From the NCBI RefSeq assembly GCF_019145375.1, contig NZ_JAHSTX010000001.1, positions 2,579,001 to 2,643,000 on the forward strand: a stretch of DNA of 64,000 nt. The letters run 5' to 3'. Shown here one piece after another: positions 53,707 to 63,129 of this stretch (position 1 is the stretch's first letter; every line of letters begins with the position of its first letter). Made by a program: the position numbers and the translations under genes. The notes under the pieces were generated by a model. The model worked only from the letters and a program-made list of their open reading frames with translations. It was not told the origin of the DNA and searched no databases. Source of the stretch: Pseudomonas triticicola. GTDB lineage: Bacteria > Pseudomonadota > Gammaproteobacteria > Pseudomonadales > Pseudomonadaceae.

Positions 53707-54660
53707 ATGATGCTGCGAGTTCTGATCTTGAGTCTTACCCTCTTTACCGGCTTTGCCCAAGCGACAGTCCTACAGCGCCCGGTCACTCTGGACACCGGCA
53801 GTGGCGAACTTTTCGGTTCGCTGTTGCTGCCCAAGTCCGACAGCCCGGTGCCGATTGTTCTGATGATTTCTGGCTCGGGTCCTACAGATCGCGACGGAAA
53901 CAACCCCGACGGCGGGCGCAACGACAGTCTCAAGCGCTTGGCCTGGGTGCTGGCCAAACACAACATCGCCAGCGTGCGCTACGACAAGCGCGGTGTTGCG
54001 GCGAGCCTGGCGGCCGCTCCCGATGAACGTGAGCTGTCAGTCGAGGGCTATGCGGCGGATGCCGTGGCCTGGGGGCAGAAACTCAAGGCTGATCCGCGTT
54101 TCGGCAAACTGATTCTGCTCGGCCACAGCGAAGGCGCGCTGATTGCCAGCCTCGCTGCGCCGAAGCTGGACGCAGCGGCGGTGATCTCGCTGTCCGGCAG
54201 TGCGCGGCCGGTCGATGAAGTGATCCGCGAACAGTTGGCGCGCAGCCTGCCGCCGCCACTGATGCTGCGCAGCAACGAACTGCTCGACAGCCTCAAGGCC
54301 GGCCACACCGATGACAACGTGCCGCAACCGTTGCAGGTGATCTTTCGCCCGAGCGTGCAGCCGTACCTGATTTCGCTGTTCCGTCAGGACCCGGCGCAAG
54401 CCTTTGCCCAACTGAAAATGCCGGCACTGATTGTCCAGGGCAGCAACGACATTCAGGTCGGCACCGAGGACGCGAAGCTGCTCAAGGCGGCGAAACCGGA
54501 CGCGCAACTGACGGTGATCGAAGGCATGAATCATGTGCTGCGCATCGTCCACAACGATATGAAGCGGCAATTGGCCTCCTACAAGGACCCGAATTTGCCC
54601 CTGGCCGCCGAACTGGGCGCCGCCGTCATCGAATTTATTGACGGAATTCGTGCAAGTTAA
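53707..54660 (+). CDS. Exported alpha/beta hydrolase
   Basis: A 317-residue alpha/beta hydrolase with a signal peptide (MMLRVLILSLTLFTGFAQA), so it is periplasmic. The nucleophile elbow is LLGHSEGALIA (serine in GHSEG); the oxyanion-side HG-like segment is SGSGPTDRDGN and the catalytic histidine is likely in EGMNHVLR. Resembles serine aminopeptidase/esterase members. Substrate unknown. Start could also be the next ATG at 53710. Confidence 0.9.
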   Translation: MMLRVLILSLTLFTGFAQATVLQRPVTLDTGSGELFGSLLLPKSDSPVPIVLMISGSGPTDRDGNNPDGGRNDSLKRLAWVLAKHNIASVRYDKRGVAASLAAAPDERELSVEGYAADAVAWGQKLKADPRFGKLILLGHSEGALIASLAAPKLDAAAVISLSGSARPVDEVIREQLARSLPPPLMLRSNELLDSLKAGHTDDNVPQPLQVIFRPSVQPYLISLFRQDPAQAFAQLKMPALIVQGSNDIQVGTEDAKLLKAAKPDAQLTVIEGMNHVLRIVHNDMKRQLASYKDPNLPLAAELGAAVIEFIDGIRAS

Positions 54661-54759
54661 CTGCGTTTTACCCTCCAGCCTCACAGAAAACGGCCGATAA
54701 GCCTTTGTCGCCAGCGCAACGTCTGGCGGCAAGCAGGGCTTGGACAGGATCTCGCCGTT

Positions 54760-55551
54760 ATGACTGAAACCCAGACTTCACCCGACACCAGCGCTGAAAA
54801 AGACGCACCGCCAGCGGTCGAACTGCCGTGGGCGGATGTTCAGGCCGAGCACCACAAGATGCTTCGCCTGGCGCCGTTGCAGACCGACCGCAACACCGGC
54901 GGCCGGCCGTTGCGCTTTGTCGAATTCGGTTACGCCGAGCGCAACAGCAAAGAGCGCAGCCTGATGCGCATGGCGATCAAGCTGCCCAACCAGCGCGTGC
55001 GCAAAGAGCAGAATCATCTCGATGTGTGGGTCGACCACGCGAGCAAACGAGTGAGTTTCGGTCCCGACAGTGGCTTGCAGATCGAACCGCTGAATCGCGG
55101 TATCGGCCGCTTCATGGCTGCGCAAGGCATCAATTGGGCGAAAAAGCGCTGGCCCGGCTACACCGTCGAAGGCATGGACCTGAACAACAAGGATGCGCTC
55201 AACGAAGACACTCGCTTGCGCCGCGACCATTTCCTGCGCGTGCACGGTTTCGATGTGGCTTACGCCGACGCCCAGCATTTGAAAGGCAGCATCAAGGCTG
55301 TGCAGGTCGGTGACCTGCTGGGTGACTGGAACAGCGAAAAACTGCAGATCGTCGAGATTCTTGAAGCCGCGCAGATGCTGCAGCAGGCCGAACAGAATCT
55401 CGCCGAGCAGGAAGTGAAACTGAAGAAGCAGGAAGAGAAAGTCAGCAAGTTCAAGCGTGAAGACGCCGGGTTGCGCTTCACCATTACGTGTCTGGTGGCG
55501 TTTGCGGTGTTTCAGGCGGGGTTGTTGATCTGGATTGCTACGCACCGTTGA
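54760..55551 (+). CDS. Tail-anchored coiled-coil protein of unknown function
   Basis: A 263-residue protein. A disordered acidic N-terminus (1-35) precedes a globular domain, then a coiled coil (about 200-235: LQQAEQNLAEQEVKLKKQEEKV) and a single C-terminal membrane helix (about 240-260). The topology places the globular part in the cytoplasm, hung on the inner membrane. No known domain recognised. It stands alone between the hydrolase and prmB. Confidence 0.85.
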   Translation: MTETQTSPDTSAEKDAPPAVELPWADVQAEHHKMLRLAPLQTDRNTGGRPLRFVEFGYAERNSKERSLMRMAIKLPNQRVRKEQNHLDVWVDHASKRVSFGPDSGLQIEPLNRGIGRFMAAQGINWAKKRWPGYTVEGMDLNNKDALNEDTRLRRDHFLRVHGFDVAYADAQHLKGSIKAVQVGDLLGDWNSEKLQIVEILEAAQMLQQAEQNLAEQEVKLKKQEEKVSKFKREDAGLRFTITCLVAFAVFQAGLLIWIATHR

Positions 55552-55575
55552 TGGCTTGAGACCGCGTCGCGGCCA

Positions 55576-55640
55576 TTCGCGAGCAGGCTCGCTCCCACAA
55601 GGGAATGCATTCCAATGTGGGAGCGAGCCTGCTCGCGAAG
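55576..55640. repeat. REP pair, back to back
   Basis: Two REP copies pointing away from each other, between the tail-anchored protein gene and prmB. Confidence 0.88.
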
Positions 55641-55651
55641 CTTTTAACCGG

Positions 55652-56560
55652 TCAGACGCGGGACGCGAAAAGGGCCTGATGCGCGCGGCACTGCTCGGCT
55701 GTCAGCATGAACACGCCATGCCCGCCGCGCTGGAACTCCAGCCAGGCGAAATCGACTTCCGGGTACAACGCCTCGACATGCACCTGGCTGTTGCCCACCT
55801 CGACAATCAACAAACCTTTCTCGGTCAGGTGATCCGCCGCTTCGGCGAGCATGCGCCGGACCAGATTCAGACCATCATCACCGCAGGCCAGGCCCAGTTC
55901 CGGCTCGTGCTGATATTCGTCCGGCATGTCGGCGAAATCTTCCGCGTCGACGTAGGGCGGGTTCGACACGATCAGGTCGAAACGCTGACCCGGCAAGCCA
56001 TCGAAACCATCACCCTGCACGGTATAGACGCGCTCATCGACGCCATGGCGCTCGATGTTCTGGTTGGCTACTTCCAGCGCTTCGAACGACAGGTCCGCGA
56101 GCACCACTTCGGCGTTCTGGAATTCGTAAGCACAGGCAATACCGATGCAACCGGAACCCGTGCACAGGTCGAGAATTCGCGCCGGCTCGCTGCCGATCCA
56201 CGGCGCAAAGCGGTTTTCGATCAGCTCACCGATCGGCGAACGCGGGATCAGCACGCGCTGGTCGACGATGAACGACATGCCGCAGAACCATGCTTCACCG
56301 AGCAGGTAGGCGGTGGGAACGCGATCTTCGATGCGGCGCTTGAGCAAGCGCTGCAGATTGACCAGTTCGTCATCTTCCAGCGCGCAATCAAGATAGCTGT
56401 CGGCAATTTCCCAAGGCAGGTGCAAAGCGCCCAGCACCAGCTGACGCGCCTCGTCCCAGGCGTTGTCGGTGCCATGACCGAAAAACAGATCCTCCCCATG
56501 GAAGCGGCTGACGGCCCAACGGATGTGGTCACGCAGGGTACGAAGTCGGGAAGTGATCAC
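55652..56560 (-). CDS. prmB: 50S ribosomal protein uL3 glutamine methyltransferase PrmB
   Basis: A 302-residue SAM-dependent methyltransferase. The NPPY motif ([11 protein letters not shown]200-Y203) marks glutamine/adenine-N methyltransferases, and the SAM site is [12 protein letters not shown]. PrmB methylates a glutamine of ribosomal protein L3. Start 56560 ([20 protein letters not shown]). Confidence 0.94.
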   Translation of the reverse strand: MITSRLRTLRDHIRWAVSRFHGEDLFFGHGTDNAWDEARQLVLGALHLPWEIADSYLDCALEDDELVNLQRLLKRRIEDRVPTAYLLGEAWFCGMSFIVDQRVLIPRSPIGELIENRFAPWIGSEPARILDLCTGSGCIGIACAYEFQNAEVVLADLSFEALEVANQNIERHGVDERVYTVQGDGFDGLPGQRFDLIVSNPPYVDAEDFADMPDEYQHEPELGLACGDDGLNLVRRMLAEAADHLTEKGLLIVEVGNSQVHVEALYPEVDFAWLEFQRGGHGVFMLTAEQCRAHQALFASRV

Positions 56561-56799
56561 GGCGTAGAACTCCAGAAAAAACGACTGGCGATTCTATCAG
56601 CCAAAACGCGCGACGACGACGCAGGAAAAACCGTGCGGCAACGGTAGGAGTTTTCTTTTTTTTGCATCAGGCATTGAACGGAACGTGTAACTTGACAAGG
56701 CTGCAGGCCAAGAACGACGGCGCCTACGATGGTAGCGATTCACAGAACCGCTCAGCCAGAGGACAATGTCGCAAAAGCCCCACCCCGAGGAGCCCCAGA

Positions 56800-57390
56800 A
56801 TGTCCGTTCCAAAAACGATGTTTCAACTCAGCGGTCGCGGTTACGCAGCGGCCACCCTGAGCCATGCCACCGTGGTCATCATCGATGCCCAGAAGGAATA
56901 CCTCAGTGGCCCGCTGGCCCTGAGCGGCATGGACGCGGCCGTCGCGAACATCAAACAAGTGGTTGCCGCAGCCCGTGCCGCCGGTCGGCCGATCGTGCAC
57001 GTGCGTCATCTCGGCACCGTTGGTGGCCTGTTCGACCCGCAGGGCGAACGTGGCGAATTCATCCCCGGTCTGGAACCGCAAGGCGATGAAACCATTATCG
57101 GCAAACTGCTGCCGAGCGCGTTCCATGGCACCGAACTGCTCGAGCGCCTGCAGAACCTCGGCTCTTTGGATCTGATCGTTTGCGGGTTCATGAGTCACTC
57201 CAGCGTCAGCACCACCGTACGCGCGGCGAAGAACCTCGGTTTCCGCTGCACCCTGGTCGAAGACGCCTGCGCGACCCGCGATCTGCCGTTCAAGGGCGGC
57301 GTGCTCAGCGCCGAACGCGTGCAGGAAGCGGAAATGGCGATCATGGCTGACAACTTCGCCACGCTGGCCAAGACTCAGGACCTGATCTGA
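56800..57390 (+). CDS. Isochorismatase-like (cysteine hydrolase fold) protein with Ser in place of the catalytic Cys
   Basis: A 196-residue isochorismatase-family protein. D30 (VVIIDAQKEY) and K102 (GKLLPSAF) of the usual Asp-Lys-Cys triad are present, but in the loop GFMSHSSVSTT the cysteine position (135) is a serine. True cysteine hydrolases read C-V there. C128 is close but in the strand before it. The enzyme may therefore be inactive as an amidase, use serine, or act as isochorismatase-type lyase. ATG 56800 has GAGGAG 8 bases upstream. Confidence 0.88.
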   Translation: MSVPKTMFQLSGRGYAAATLSHATVVIIDAQKEYLSGPLALSGMDAAVANIKQVVAAARAAGRPIVHVRHLGTVGGLFDPQGERGEFIPGLEPQGDETIIGKLLPSAFHGTELLERLQNLGSLDLIVCGFMSHSSVSTTVRAAKNLGFRCTLVEDACATRDLPFKGGVLSAERVQEAEMAIMADNFATLAKTQDLI

Positions 57391-57520
57391 TCCTGCCCTT
57401 GTGAGCGGTGCACGGCGCCGCTCATCCGCTATATCCGCTGATTTGCCGTAAATGCCATAGCCTCAGGAACAACCCGGTCAACTCCCGGTCGAAGGGCCGA
57501 TACCATTGAGGAAGGTCGGA

Positions 57521-57841
57521 ATGAAGTTATCCGATGGATTTGACGCACGCCGTTTGCGGCCCAAAGGCCAAAGCAACTGGCGTTTTCGATTTGGCGCGGC
57601 GATCTCGGCCATTCTGGCGACGTTCGGCGTGCTGCTGGCGATGGCCGGCGCCGCCAGCCTGCTCGGCCGCCCGCCGGCGCTGGGTGACCTGAACGCGTCG
57701 CCGCTGGGTTCGGCAATCATGCTCGCCGTCGGCTTGCTGTTTCTGTATTTCGGCGTTGCCCTGTGGCGCCGCTGCCGCCGTCGCGCACGGCAATCGCGGG
57801 AACTGAACATGTCCCCGCATCTGATGAAAAAACACGACTGA
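57521..57841 (+). CDS. Small two-helix membrane protein
   Basis: A 106-residue protein with a basic cytoplasmic start (MKLSDGFDARRLRPKGQSNWRFRFG), two membrane helices (about 27-47 and 64-84) and an Arg-rich tail. ATG 57521 has GAGGAAGG upstream; an upstream TTG is in frame but less likely. Not recognised. Same strand as the Smr gene, 74 bases away. Confidence 0.78.
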   Translation: MKLSDGFDARRLRPKGQSNWRFRFGAAISAILATFGVLLAMAGAASLLGRPPALGDLNASPLGSAIMLAVGLLFLYFGVALWRRCRRRARQSRELNMSPHLMKKHD

Positions 57842-57915
57842 CCCAACGGCCTGGCTTTTTGCCGGGCCGTTTTCTGTCGACTTGGGTAAACTGGCCGCCC
57901 TTCGCGGAGGCTGAC

Positions 57916-58473
57916 ATGCAAGACGACGATTTTTCTCTGTTCAAAAGTGCGATCCAGGGCGTCAAGCCGATCAAGCACGACCGCGCCGACACCGGCAAAC
58001 CCAAGGCTGACCGCGCGCAGATCGCCAAGCTGCGTCAGTCCGCCACCGTGCGCAGCGACACCACCATCATTGACGGCTTGTCCGACCAGTTCGTGATCGA
58101 CGTCGGCCCGGAAGACGAGCTGATGTGGTCCCGCGATGGCGTGCAGGAAAGCCAGATGCGCAAGCTCAAGGTCGGGCAGATCCCGTTCGAAGGCAGTCTC
58201 GACCTGCACGGCATGAGCGTGGAAAAGGCCCGGGAGACGCTTTGGGCCTTTCTCGCCGAAGCAACCAAATTCGAAATCCGCTGCGTGCGCGTGACGCACG
58301 GCAAGGCTGTGCGCCTGGATGGCAAGCGGCCGATGATCAAAAGCCACGTCAACACCTGGCTGCGCCAGCATGCGCAAGTGCTCGGCTTCTGCTCCTGCCA
58401 GGCCCGTCACGGCGGTGCTGGCGCGGTTTATGTGATGCTGAAACGGACGATGATGGAAGGTCGCGACGAATAA
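57916..58473 (+). CDS. Smr-domain protein (SmrA/YdaL-like endonuclease family)
   Basis: A 185-residue protein with a basic N-terminal region and a C-terminal Smr domain (about 95-180): [30 protein letters not shown] and the closing [11 protein letters not shown]. Smr domains bind or nick nucleic acids; the E. coli SmrA-type proteins nick DNA. The DLHG motif is intact. GGAGG precedes the ATG. Confidence 0.9.
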   Translation: MQDDDFSLFKSAIQGVKPIKHDRADTGKPKADRAQIAKLRQSATVRSDTTIIDGLSDQFVIDVGPEDELMWSRDGVQESQMRKLKVGQIPFEGSLDLHGMSVEKARETLWAFLAEATKFEIRCVRVTHGKAVRLDGKRPMIKSHVNTWLRQHAQVLGFCSCQARHGGAGAVYVMLKRTMMEGRDE

Positions 58474-58550
58474 AGCCGTCACACCGAACTTGCAGGGTTG
58501 TGTCCGCCACCGTACCCTTGCCCTTTGCGAAAATCCCCACAGGTAGTTTC

Positions 58551-59096
58551 ATGTCCCTGGAACAGAATTACACCGCGATTCTCGGCCAATTGGGCGAGGA
58601 CGTGTCCCGCGAGGGCCTGCTCGACACGCCAAAGCGTGCCGCCAAAGCCATGCAGTACCTCTGCCGCGGTTATGCACAGACGCTCGAAGAGGTCACCAAC
58701 GGTGCCCTGTTCAGCTCCGACAACAGCGAAATGGTGCTGGTCAAGGACATCGAGCTGTATTCGTTGTGCGAACACCATCTGCTGCCGTTCATCGGCAAGG
58801 CGCATGTCGCCTATATCCCGAGCGGCAAAGTGCTGGGCCTGTCGAAGGTTGCGCGGATCGTCGATATGTACGCCCGCCGCCTGCAGATTCAGGAAAACCT
58901 CAGCCGCCAGATCGCCGATGCGGTGATGCAAGTCACCGGCGCGCTGGGCGTGGCCGTGGTGATCGAAGCCAAGCACATGTGCATGATGATGCGCGGCGTC
59001 GAAAAGCAGAATTCGTCGATGATCACTTCGGTGATGCTCGGCGAGTTCCGCGAAAACGCGGCAACCCGTAGCGAATTCCTCAGCCTCATCAAGTAA
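58551..59096 (+). CDS. folE: GTP cyclohydrolase I FolE
   Basis: A 181-residue enzyme opening folate (tetrahydropterin) synthesis from GTP. Zinc ligands are C73, H76 (LCEHHLLPF) and C144 (KHMCMMMRG). It is transcribed with the Smr gene. I recall that Pseudomonas carries two FolE-type genes; this is the one beside smr and aroC. Confidence 0.95.
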   Translation: MSLEQNYTAILGQLGEDVSREGLLDTPKRAAKAMQYLCRGYAQTLEEVTNGALFSSDNSEMVLVKDIELYSLCEHHLLPFIGKAHVAYIPSGKVLGLSKVARIVDMYARRLQIQENLSRQIADAVMQVTGALGVAVVIEAKHMCMMMRGVEKQNSSMITSVMLGEFRENAATRSEFLSLIK

Positions 59097-59110
59097 TTCA
59101 CTACAGAGAA

Positions 59111-59138
59111 GAGCCGGCGTTGATCGCCGGTTTTTTTT
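59111..59138 (+). terminator. Terminator of folE
   Basis: AGCCGGCG, TTGAT, CGCCGGT, then eight T. Confidence 0.92.
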
Positions 59139-59199
59139 CGCCCGTGAAAAATCGGGTAAGCTGCGCGCCTTTCTTCATTTGCACCGTGAGGCTTTCAAC

Positions 59200-59571
59200 G
59201 TGTTCGTCAAAGCGCTTCGTGTCGGCCTCGGCCAACTGGTTATCTTCATCGACTTCATTACCCGCCCGGGCAAGAAAAAGCGCCCCGCTGCTGCTCAGGC
59301 GCAAGTCGACGCTGCCGCGAAAGATCTGACGCTGTATCAGTTTCACGCCTGCCCGTTCTGCGTGAAAACCCGCCGCGCCCTGCATCGTCTGAATGTGCCG
59401 GTGGCGCTCAAAGACGCGAAGAACAACGAGCAGGATCGCCAGACCCTGCTGGAAGAGGGTGGCCGAATCAAAGTGCCTTGCCTGCGTATCGAAGAGAATG
59501 GGCAAACCACCTGGATGTATGAATCCAAGGTGATAATCGATTATCTGGATAAGCGGTTTGCGGCGGTCTGA
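59200..59571 (+). CDS. Glutathione S-transferase N-terminal / glutaredoxin-like protein
   Basis: A 123-residue thioredoxin-fold protein with an extra N-terminal segment of about 40 residues (hydrophobic 9-20) and the redox pair C51-P-F-C54. The cis-proline is in IKVPCLRI and the closing helix is ESKVIIDYLDKRF. It begins with GTG at 59200 (GAGG 9 bases upstream). A redox-active glutaredoxin-type role is more likely than a full GST. Confidence 0.88.
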   Translation: MFVKALRVGLGQLVIFIDFITRPGKKKRPAAAQAQVDAAAKDLTLYQFHACPFCVKTRRALHRLNVPVALKDAKNNEQDRQTLLEEGGRIKVPCLRIEENGQTTWMYESKVIIDYLDKRFAAV

Positions 59572-59599
59572 TTTTAATGGGTTGGAGCGCTAGCCGCCT

Positions 59600-59665
59600 T
59601 GGCGAGCAGGCTCGCTCCCACCCTTGAAACGCATCCCGCCCTGTGGGAGCGAGCCTGCTCGCGAT
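59600..59665. repeat. REP pair, back to back
   Basis: Two REP copies pointing away from each other after the thioredoxin-fold gene. Confidence 0.86.
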
Positions 59666-59708
59666 GAGGCCCACACTGACAACGCCGGCCCTTTAGCCGG
59701 CGTTTTTG

Positions 59709-60875
59709 CTAGGCCGCCCTCTCCATCTGCGCCCGCCGCACCACCGCCGCCAACCGCTTCAACCCCTCATCCAGCCGCGCCGGATCAATGTGGCTGAAGT
59801 TCAAGCGCAAATGCCCATGATGCTTGTCCGGCTCGGGAAAGAACGGCTCACCGGGCATGAATGCCACATCATTGGCCAACGCCTCATTGAGCAATGACCG
59901 GGTGTCCAGCGGTTGCTTCAACGTCAGCCAGAAGAACAGCCCGCCCTGGGGCATGTTCCACTCAGCCAGATCGGCAAAATGCTCCTCCAGCGCCAACTGA
60001 AACGCATCGCGCCGCTGCCGATAGAAATCCCGCAGCTCGCTCAAATGCTGTTGATACTTCTGCGAGCCGATCCATTGCAGCGCCTGCCACTGGCCGATGC
60101 GATTGGTGTGCAGGTCCGCCGATTGCTTGAGTTTGAGCAGGTGCGGGAACAGATCCGCACTGGCGATCAAGTAGCCGACACGCAGACCCGGGAGCAAGGT
60201 TTTCGACACGGTCCCGGTGTAGATCCAGCTGGCTTTTTTCAGGCGCGCCGCAATCGGCTTGGCACTGCCACCATCGAAGGTCAGTTCGCGGTATGGCTCG
60301 TCTTCAATCAGCGTGACGCCAAATTCATCGAGCAATGCCGCGACTGCGGCGCGCTTGGCCTCGCTGTAGCGCACGGCGGAAGGATTCTGGAAAGTCGGGA
60401 TCAGGTAGATAAACGCAGGACGATGCTGTTCTAAACGGTTACGCAATTGCGCGAGGTTGGGGCCGTCAGCTTCCTGCGCCACAGTCAGGCAATCGGCGCC
60501 GAACAGTTGAAAGATTTGCAGCGCAGCCAGATAAGTCGGCGCCTCCAGCAAAATTTCCGTGCCCTTGTCGATGTACAGCTTGGCCGCCAGATCCAGGGTT
60601 TGCTGCGAGCCGCTGACCACCAGCACTTGACTCGCCTCGCATTCAAGGCCCAGCGCCCTCGCCTCTGCCGCCAAAGCCTCGCGCAAGACCGGCTCGCCTT
60701 CGCTCATGCCGTACTGCCCCAGCGACAGCGGCATCTCGTCCCACTCCACCTTCGGCAACATCACCTCAGCGGGCAAACCGCCGGCAAACGACATCACCTC
60801 TGGACGCTGGGCCGCGGCGAGGATTTCTCGGATCAAAGAACTTTTCAGGCGCGAGACACGTTCGGAAAAAGCCAT
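59709..60875 (-). CDS. PLP-dependent aminotransferase (2-aminoadipate/MocR-type catalytic domain)
   Basis: A 388-residue fold-type I aminotransferase related to the enzymatic half of MocR regulators, but without the DNA-binding domain. The PLP lysine is K225 in YTGTVSKTLLPG, and IPTFQNPSAV and EDEPYRELTF are the other conserved blocks. Substrate: likely branched, aromatic or aminoadipate amino acids. The true start is ATG 60875; the open frame continues to 61199 inside the divergent marR gene and is not coding there. Confidence 0.92.
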   Translation of the reverse strand: MAFSERVSRLKSSLIREILAAAQRPEVMSFAGGLPAEVMLPKVEWDEMPLSLGQYGMSEGEPVLREALAAEARALGLECEASQVLVVSGSQQTLDLAAKLYIDKGTEILLEAPTYLAALQIFQLFGADCLTVAQEADGPNLAQLRNRLEQHRPAFIYLIPTFQNPSAVRYSEAKRAAVAALLDEFGVTLIEDEPYRELTFDGGSAKPIAARLKKASWIYTGTVSKTLLPGLRVGYLIASADLFPHLLKLKQSADLHTNRIGQWQALQWIGSQKYQQHLSELRDFYRQRRDAFQLALEEHFADLAEWNMPQGGLFFWLTLKQPLDTRSLLNEALANDVAFMPGEPFFPEPDKHHGHLRLNFSHIDPARLDEGLKRLAAVVRRAQMERAA

Positions 60876-60907
60876 GGAGGTCACCGTAGCGAGGCAGGTA
60901 AAAAATG

Positions 60908-60924
60908 AGTCAAACTGGTTGACT
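60908..60924. promoter_or_regulatory. Putative MarR operator between the divergent genes
   Basis: AGTCAA-ACTGG-TTGACT: perfect 6-base inverted repeat with a 5-base spacer, located 33 bases before both start codons. Confidence 0.6.
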
Positions 60925-60956
60925 GAAACTACGACAGCTTGCGCGAGTACGTCAAC

Positions 60957-61403
60957 ATGCTTGACCTTAAAAACCCCTCCAGTCAGCAGCAGGCCATGGA
61001 AGCGTTCTTCTTCGGCTATCAGGCGTTCACGGCCAAGGCAGATGAAATGCTCGAGCGCCGCGGACTCTCGCGGGTGCATCAGCGCATCGTGTTTTTCATC
61101 GCGCGCTATCCGAACCTGAGTGTGAAAGAGTTGCTGGCCCTGCTGGGCGTGAGCAAACAGGCGTTGAACATGCCCCTGCGCCAGTTGCAGGAGATGCATC
61201 TGGTCGACAGCGTCGCTTCACAGACGGACAAACGTAGGCGCCTGCTTGAGTTGACAGCGGAAGGTGCGAAGTTCGAGCAAGCGTTGCGCCGCGAGCAGGT
61301 GAAATTGCTTGAGCGGGTGTTTGCAGAAGCAGGAGAAGCGGCGGTGAATGGGTGGTTGGCGGTGAATCTGGCGCTTGGGGGCAGTCAGACGCCTCTCGAT
61401 TGA
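60957..61403 (+). CDS. MarR-family transcriptional regulator
   Basis: A 148-residue winged-helix regulator starting MLDLKNPSSQQQAMEAFFFGYQAF; the recognition helix lies near GVSKQALNMPLRQLQEM and the wing near SQTDKRRRLLELTAEG. It is divergent from the aminotransferase and probably controls it through the repeat between them. Start ATG 60957. Confidence 0.92.
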   Translation: MLDLKNPSSQQQAMEAFFFGYQAFTAKADEMLERRGLSRVHQRIVFFIARYPNLSVKELLALLGVSKQALNMPLRQLQEMHLVDSVASQTDKRRRLLELTAEGAKFEQALRREQVKLLERVFAEAGEAAVNGWLAVNLALGGSQTPLD

Positions 61404-61416
61404 CAGGACCGCCCTC

Positions 61417-61483
61417 TTCGCGAGCAGGCTCGCTCCCAAAGGGGAACGCTTTACAAAGGTGGGAGCGAACCTGCTCGCGAAGC
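61417..61483. repeat. REP pair, back to back
   Basis: Two REP copies pointing away from each other; the right one has AACCTGCTCGCG. Confidence 0.85.
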
Positions 61484-61626
61484 CATCCTGGATGGCCATA
61501 TATCCCTATCAGCAAAAAAATCGGCGACAAAAACCAAAACAATATTTGCTTTATTTGTACACAAAAGCATAATCCACTGCGTGCGAGTTCCTGACTACAC
61601 GGTCAACAAATTCGCGTATGCCTCAA

Positions 61627-61659
61627 AGGGCCGCTGCCACCCCTCATGGGTCCGGCCCT
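61627..61659 (+). promoter_or_regulatory. Leader hairpin upstream of the NCS2 permease
   Basis: AGGGCCG ... CGGCCCT encloses an inner ACCC/GGGT helix in the leader, 35 bases before the start. No T-run follows, so it is not a plain terminator. It does not match the purine riboswitch core as I know it. Confidence 0.35.
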
Positions 61660-61694
61660 GGAAATAACAATAAAACTCTTGAGGAGTACTCGCT

Positions 61695-63044
61695 GTGGAA
61701 AGCCGCAAATCCGAAGCACCGCCGCTCGAGCTCACGCCGCCATTACGCAATGGCCTGCTGGAGCGTCTGTTCAAACTCAGCTTGCATGGCACCACGGTGA
61801 AGACCGAGCTGATTGCCGGTCTGACAACCTTCATCACCATGGCTTACATCATTTTCGTCAACCCGAACATCATGGCCGATGCCGGGATCGATCACGGTGC
61901 AGCCTTCGTCGCCACCTGCATCGCCGCCGCGCTCGGCTGCCTGTTGATGGGGCTCTACGCCAACTGGCCGGTCGGCCTGGCGCCGGGCATGGGCCTCAAT
62001 GCTTTCTTCACCTACACCGTGGTCGGCACCATGGGCTACAACTGGGAAACCGCCCTCGGCGCGGTGTTCGTCTCGGGCGTGCTGTTCATGTTCCTGACCT
62101 TTTCGCGGATTCGCGAGTGGCTGCTCAACAGCATTCCGGTCAGCCTGCGGTTTGCCATGGGCGCCGGTGTCGGTCTGTTCCTGGGCCTGATCGGGCTGAA
62201 GACTGCCGGTATCGTCGTCGACAGCCCGGCCACCCTGATCAAACTTGGCTCGCTGCGCGAACCCGGCCCACTGCTCGCCGCGATCTGCTTCCTGATGATC
62301 GCGATCCTCAGTTACCACCGCGTGTTCGGTGCGATTCTGATCAGCATCATCACCGTCACCCTCGCCGGTTGGGGCCTGGGTCTGGTCCACTACGAGGGCA
62401 TCATGTCCGCGCCGCCGAGCCTGGCGCCAACCTGGATGGCAATGAACGTCGCCGGCGTGTTCAACGTCAGCATGATCAGCGTAGTGCTGGCCTTCCTCTT
62501 CGTGCACATGTTCGACACCGCCGGCACCTTGATGGGCGTCGCCCAACGCGCCAACCTTGTCGCCGCTGACGGCCGCATCGAAAACCTCTCGCGGGCGATG
62601 AAGGCCGACAGCGCGTCCAGCGTATTCGGCGCCGTGGTTGGCGTGCCCCCGGTGACAAGTTACGTGGAAAGTGCCGCTGGCGTCGCCGCTGGTGGTCGGA
62701 CTGGTCTTACCGCCGTCACCGTGGGTGTGCTATTTATAGCGGCCATGTTTTTCGCACCGCTGGCTGGCATGATTCCCGCTTATGCCACTGCGGGCGCCTT
62801 GATTTACGTGGCGATGCTGATGATGGGCGGCATGGCTCACATTGAATGGGACGAAGCGACTGACGCGATTCCGGCGATCGTCACAGCGATCATGATGCCG
62901 CTGACCTTCTCCGTCGCCGACGGCATCGCGCTGGGCTTCATCACTTACGTCGCGTTGAAGGCCGGCACCGGCAAGTACAAGGAAATTTCCGTGAGCCTGT
63001 GGGTGCTCTGCGCGATCTTCATCGCCAAGTTCATCTTCCTGTAA
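61695..63044 (+). CDS. NCS2-family purine (adenine/guanine/hypoxanthine) permease
   Basis: A 449-residue inner-membrane carrier of the AzgA/AdeP branch with 13-14 helices. Characteristic parts are ELIAGLTTFITMAYIIFVNP near the N-terminus, APGMGLNAFFTY, and SYVESAAGVAAGGRTGL, the substrate/proton site. It imports purine bases with protons. The GTG start at 61695 has GAGGAG 8 bases upstream. A terminator follows. Confidence 0.93.
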   Translation: MESRKSEAPPLELTPPLRNGLLERLFKLSLHGTTVKTELIAGLTTFITMAYIIFVNPNIMADAGIDHGAAFVATCIAAALGCLLMGLYANWPVGLAPGMGLNAFFTYTVVGTMGYNWETALGAVFVSGVLFMFLTFSRIREWLLNSIPVSLRFAMGAGVGLFLGLIGLKTAGIVVDSPATLIKLGSLREPGPLLAAICFLMIAILSYHRVFGAILISIITVTLAGWGLGLVHYEGIMSAPPSLAPTWMAMNVAGVFNVSMISVVLAFLFVHMFDTAGTLMGVAQRANLVAADGRIENLSRAMKADSASSVFGAVVGVPPVTSYVESAAGVAAGGRTGLTAVTVGVLFIAAMFFAPLAGMIPAYATAGALIYVAMLMMGGMAHIEWDEATDAIPAIVTAIMMPLTFSVADGIALGFITYVALKAGTGKYKEISVSLWVLCAIFIAKFIFL

Positions 63045-63070
63045 GCGCTGCGCGGTTCAGGCATCAAACC

Positions 63071-63098
63071 AGCCTCACCCTCACGGGTGGGGCTTTTG
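63071..63098 (+). terminator. Terminator of the purine permease gene
   Basis: AGCCTCACCC, TCAC, GGGTGGGGCT, then TTTTG. Confidence 0.85.
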
Positions 63099-63129
63099 CA
63101 CATCTCGATAACAACAAAGGAGCAAAACG

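Noticed and set aside
522..61483. Repeated GAGCAGGCTC elements as a CRISPR array
   Set aside because: Copies are scattered through single intergenic gaps, are palindromic, and come in pairs; there is no regular repeat-spacer run and no cas gene.
61500..61694. Purine riboswitch upstream of the NCS2 permease
   Set aside because: A leader hairpin exists, but I do not find the conserved three-way junction core of purine riboswitches.
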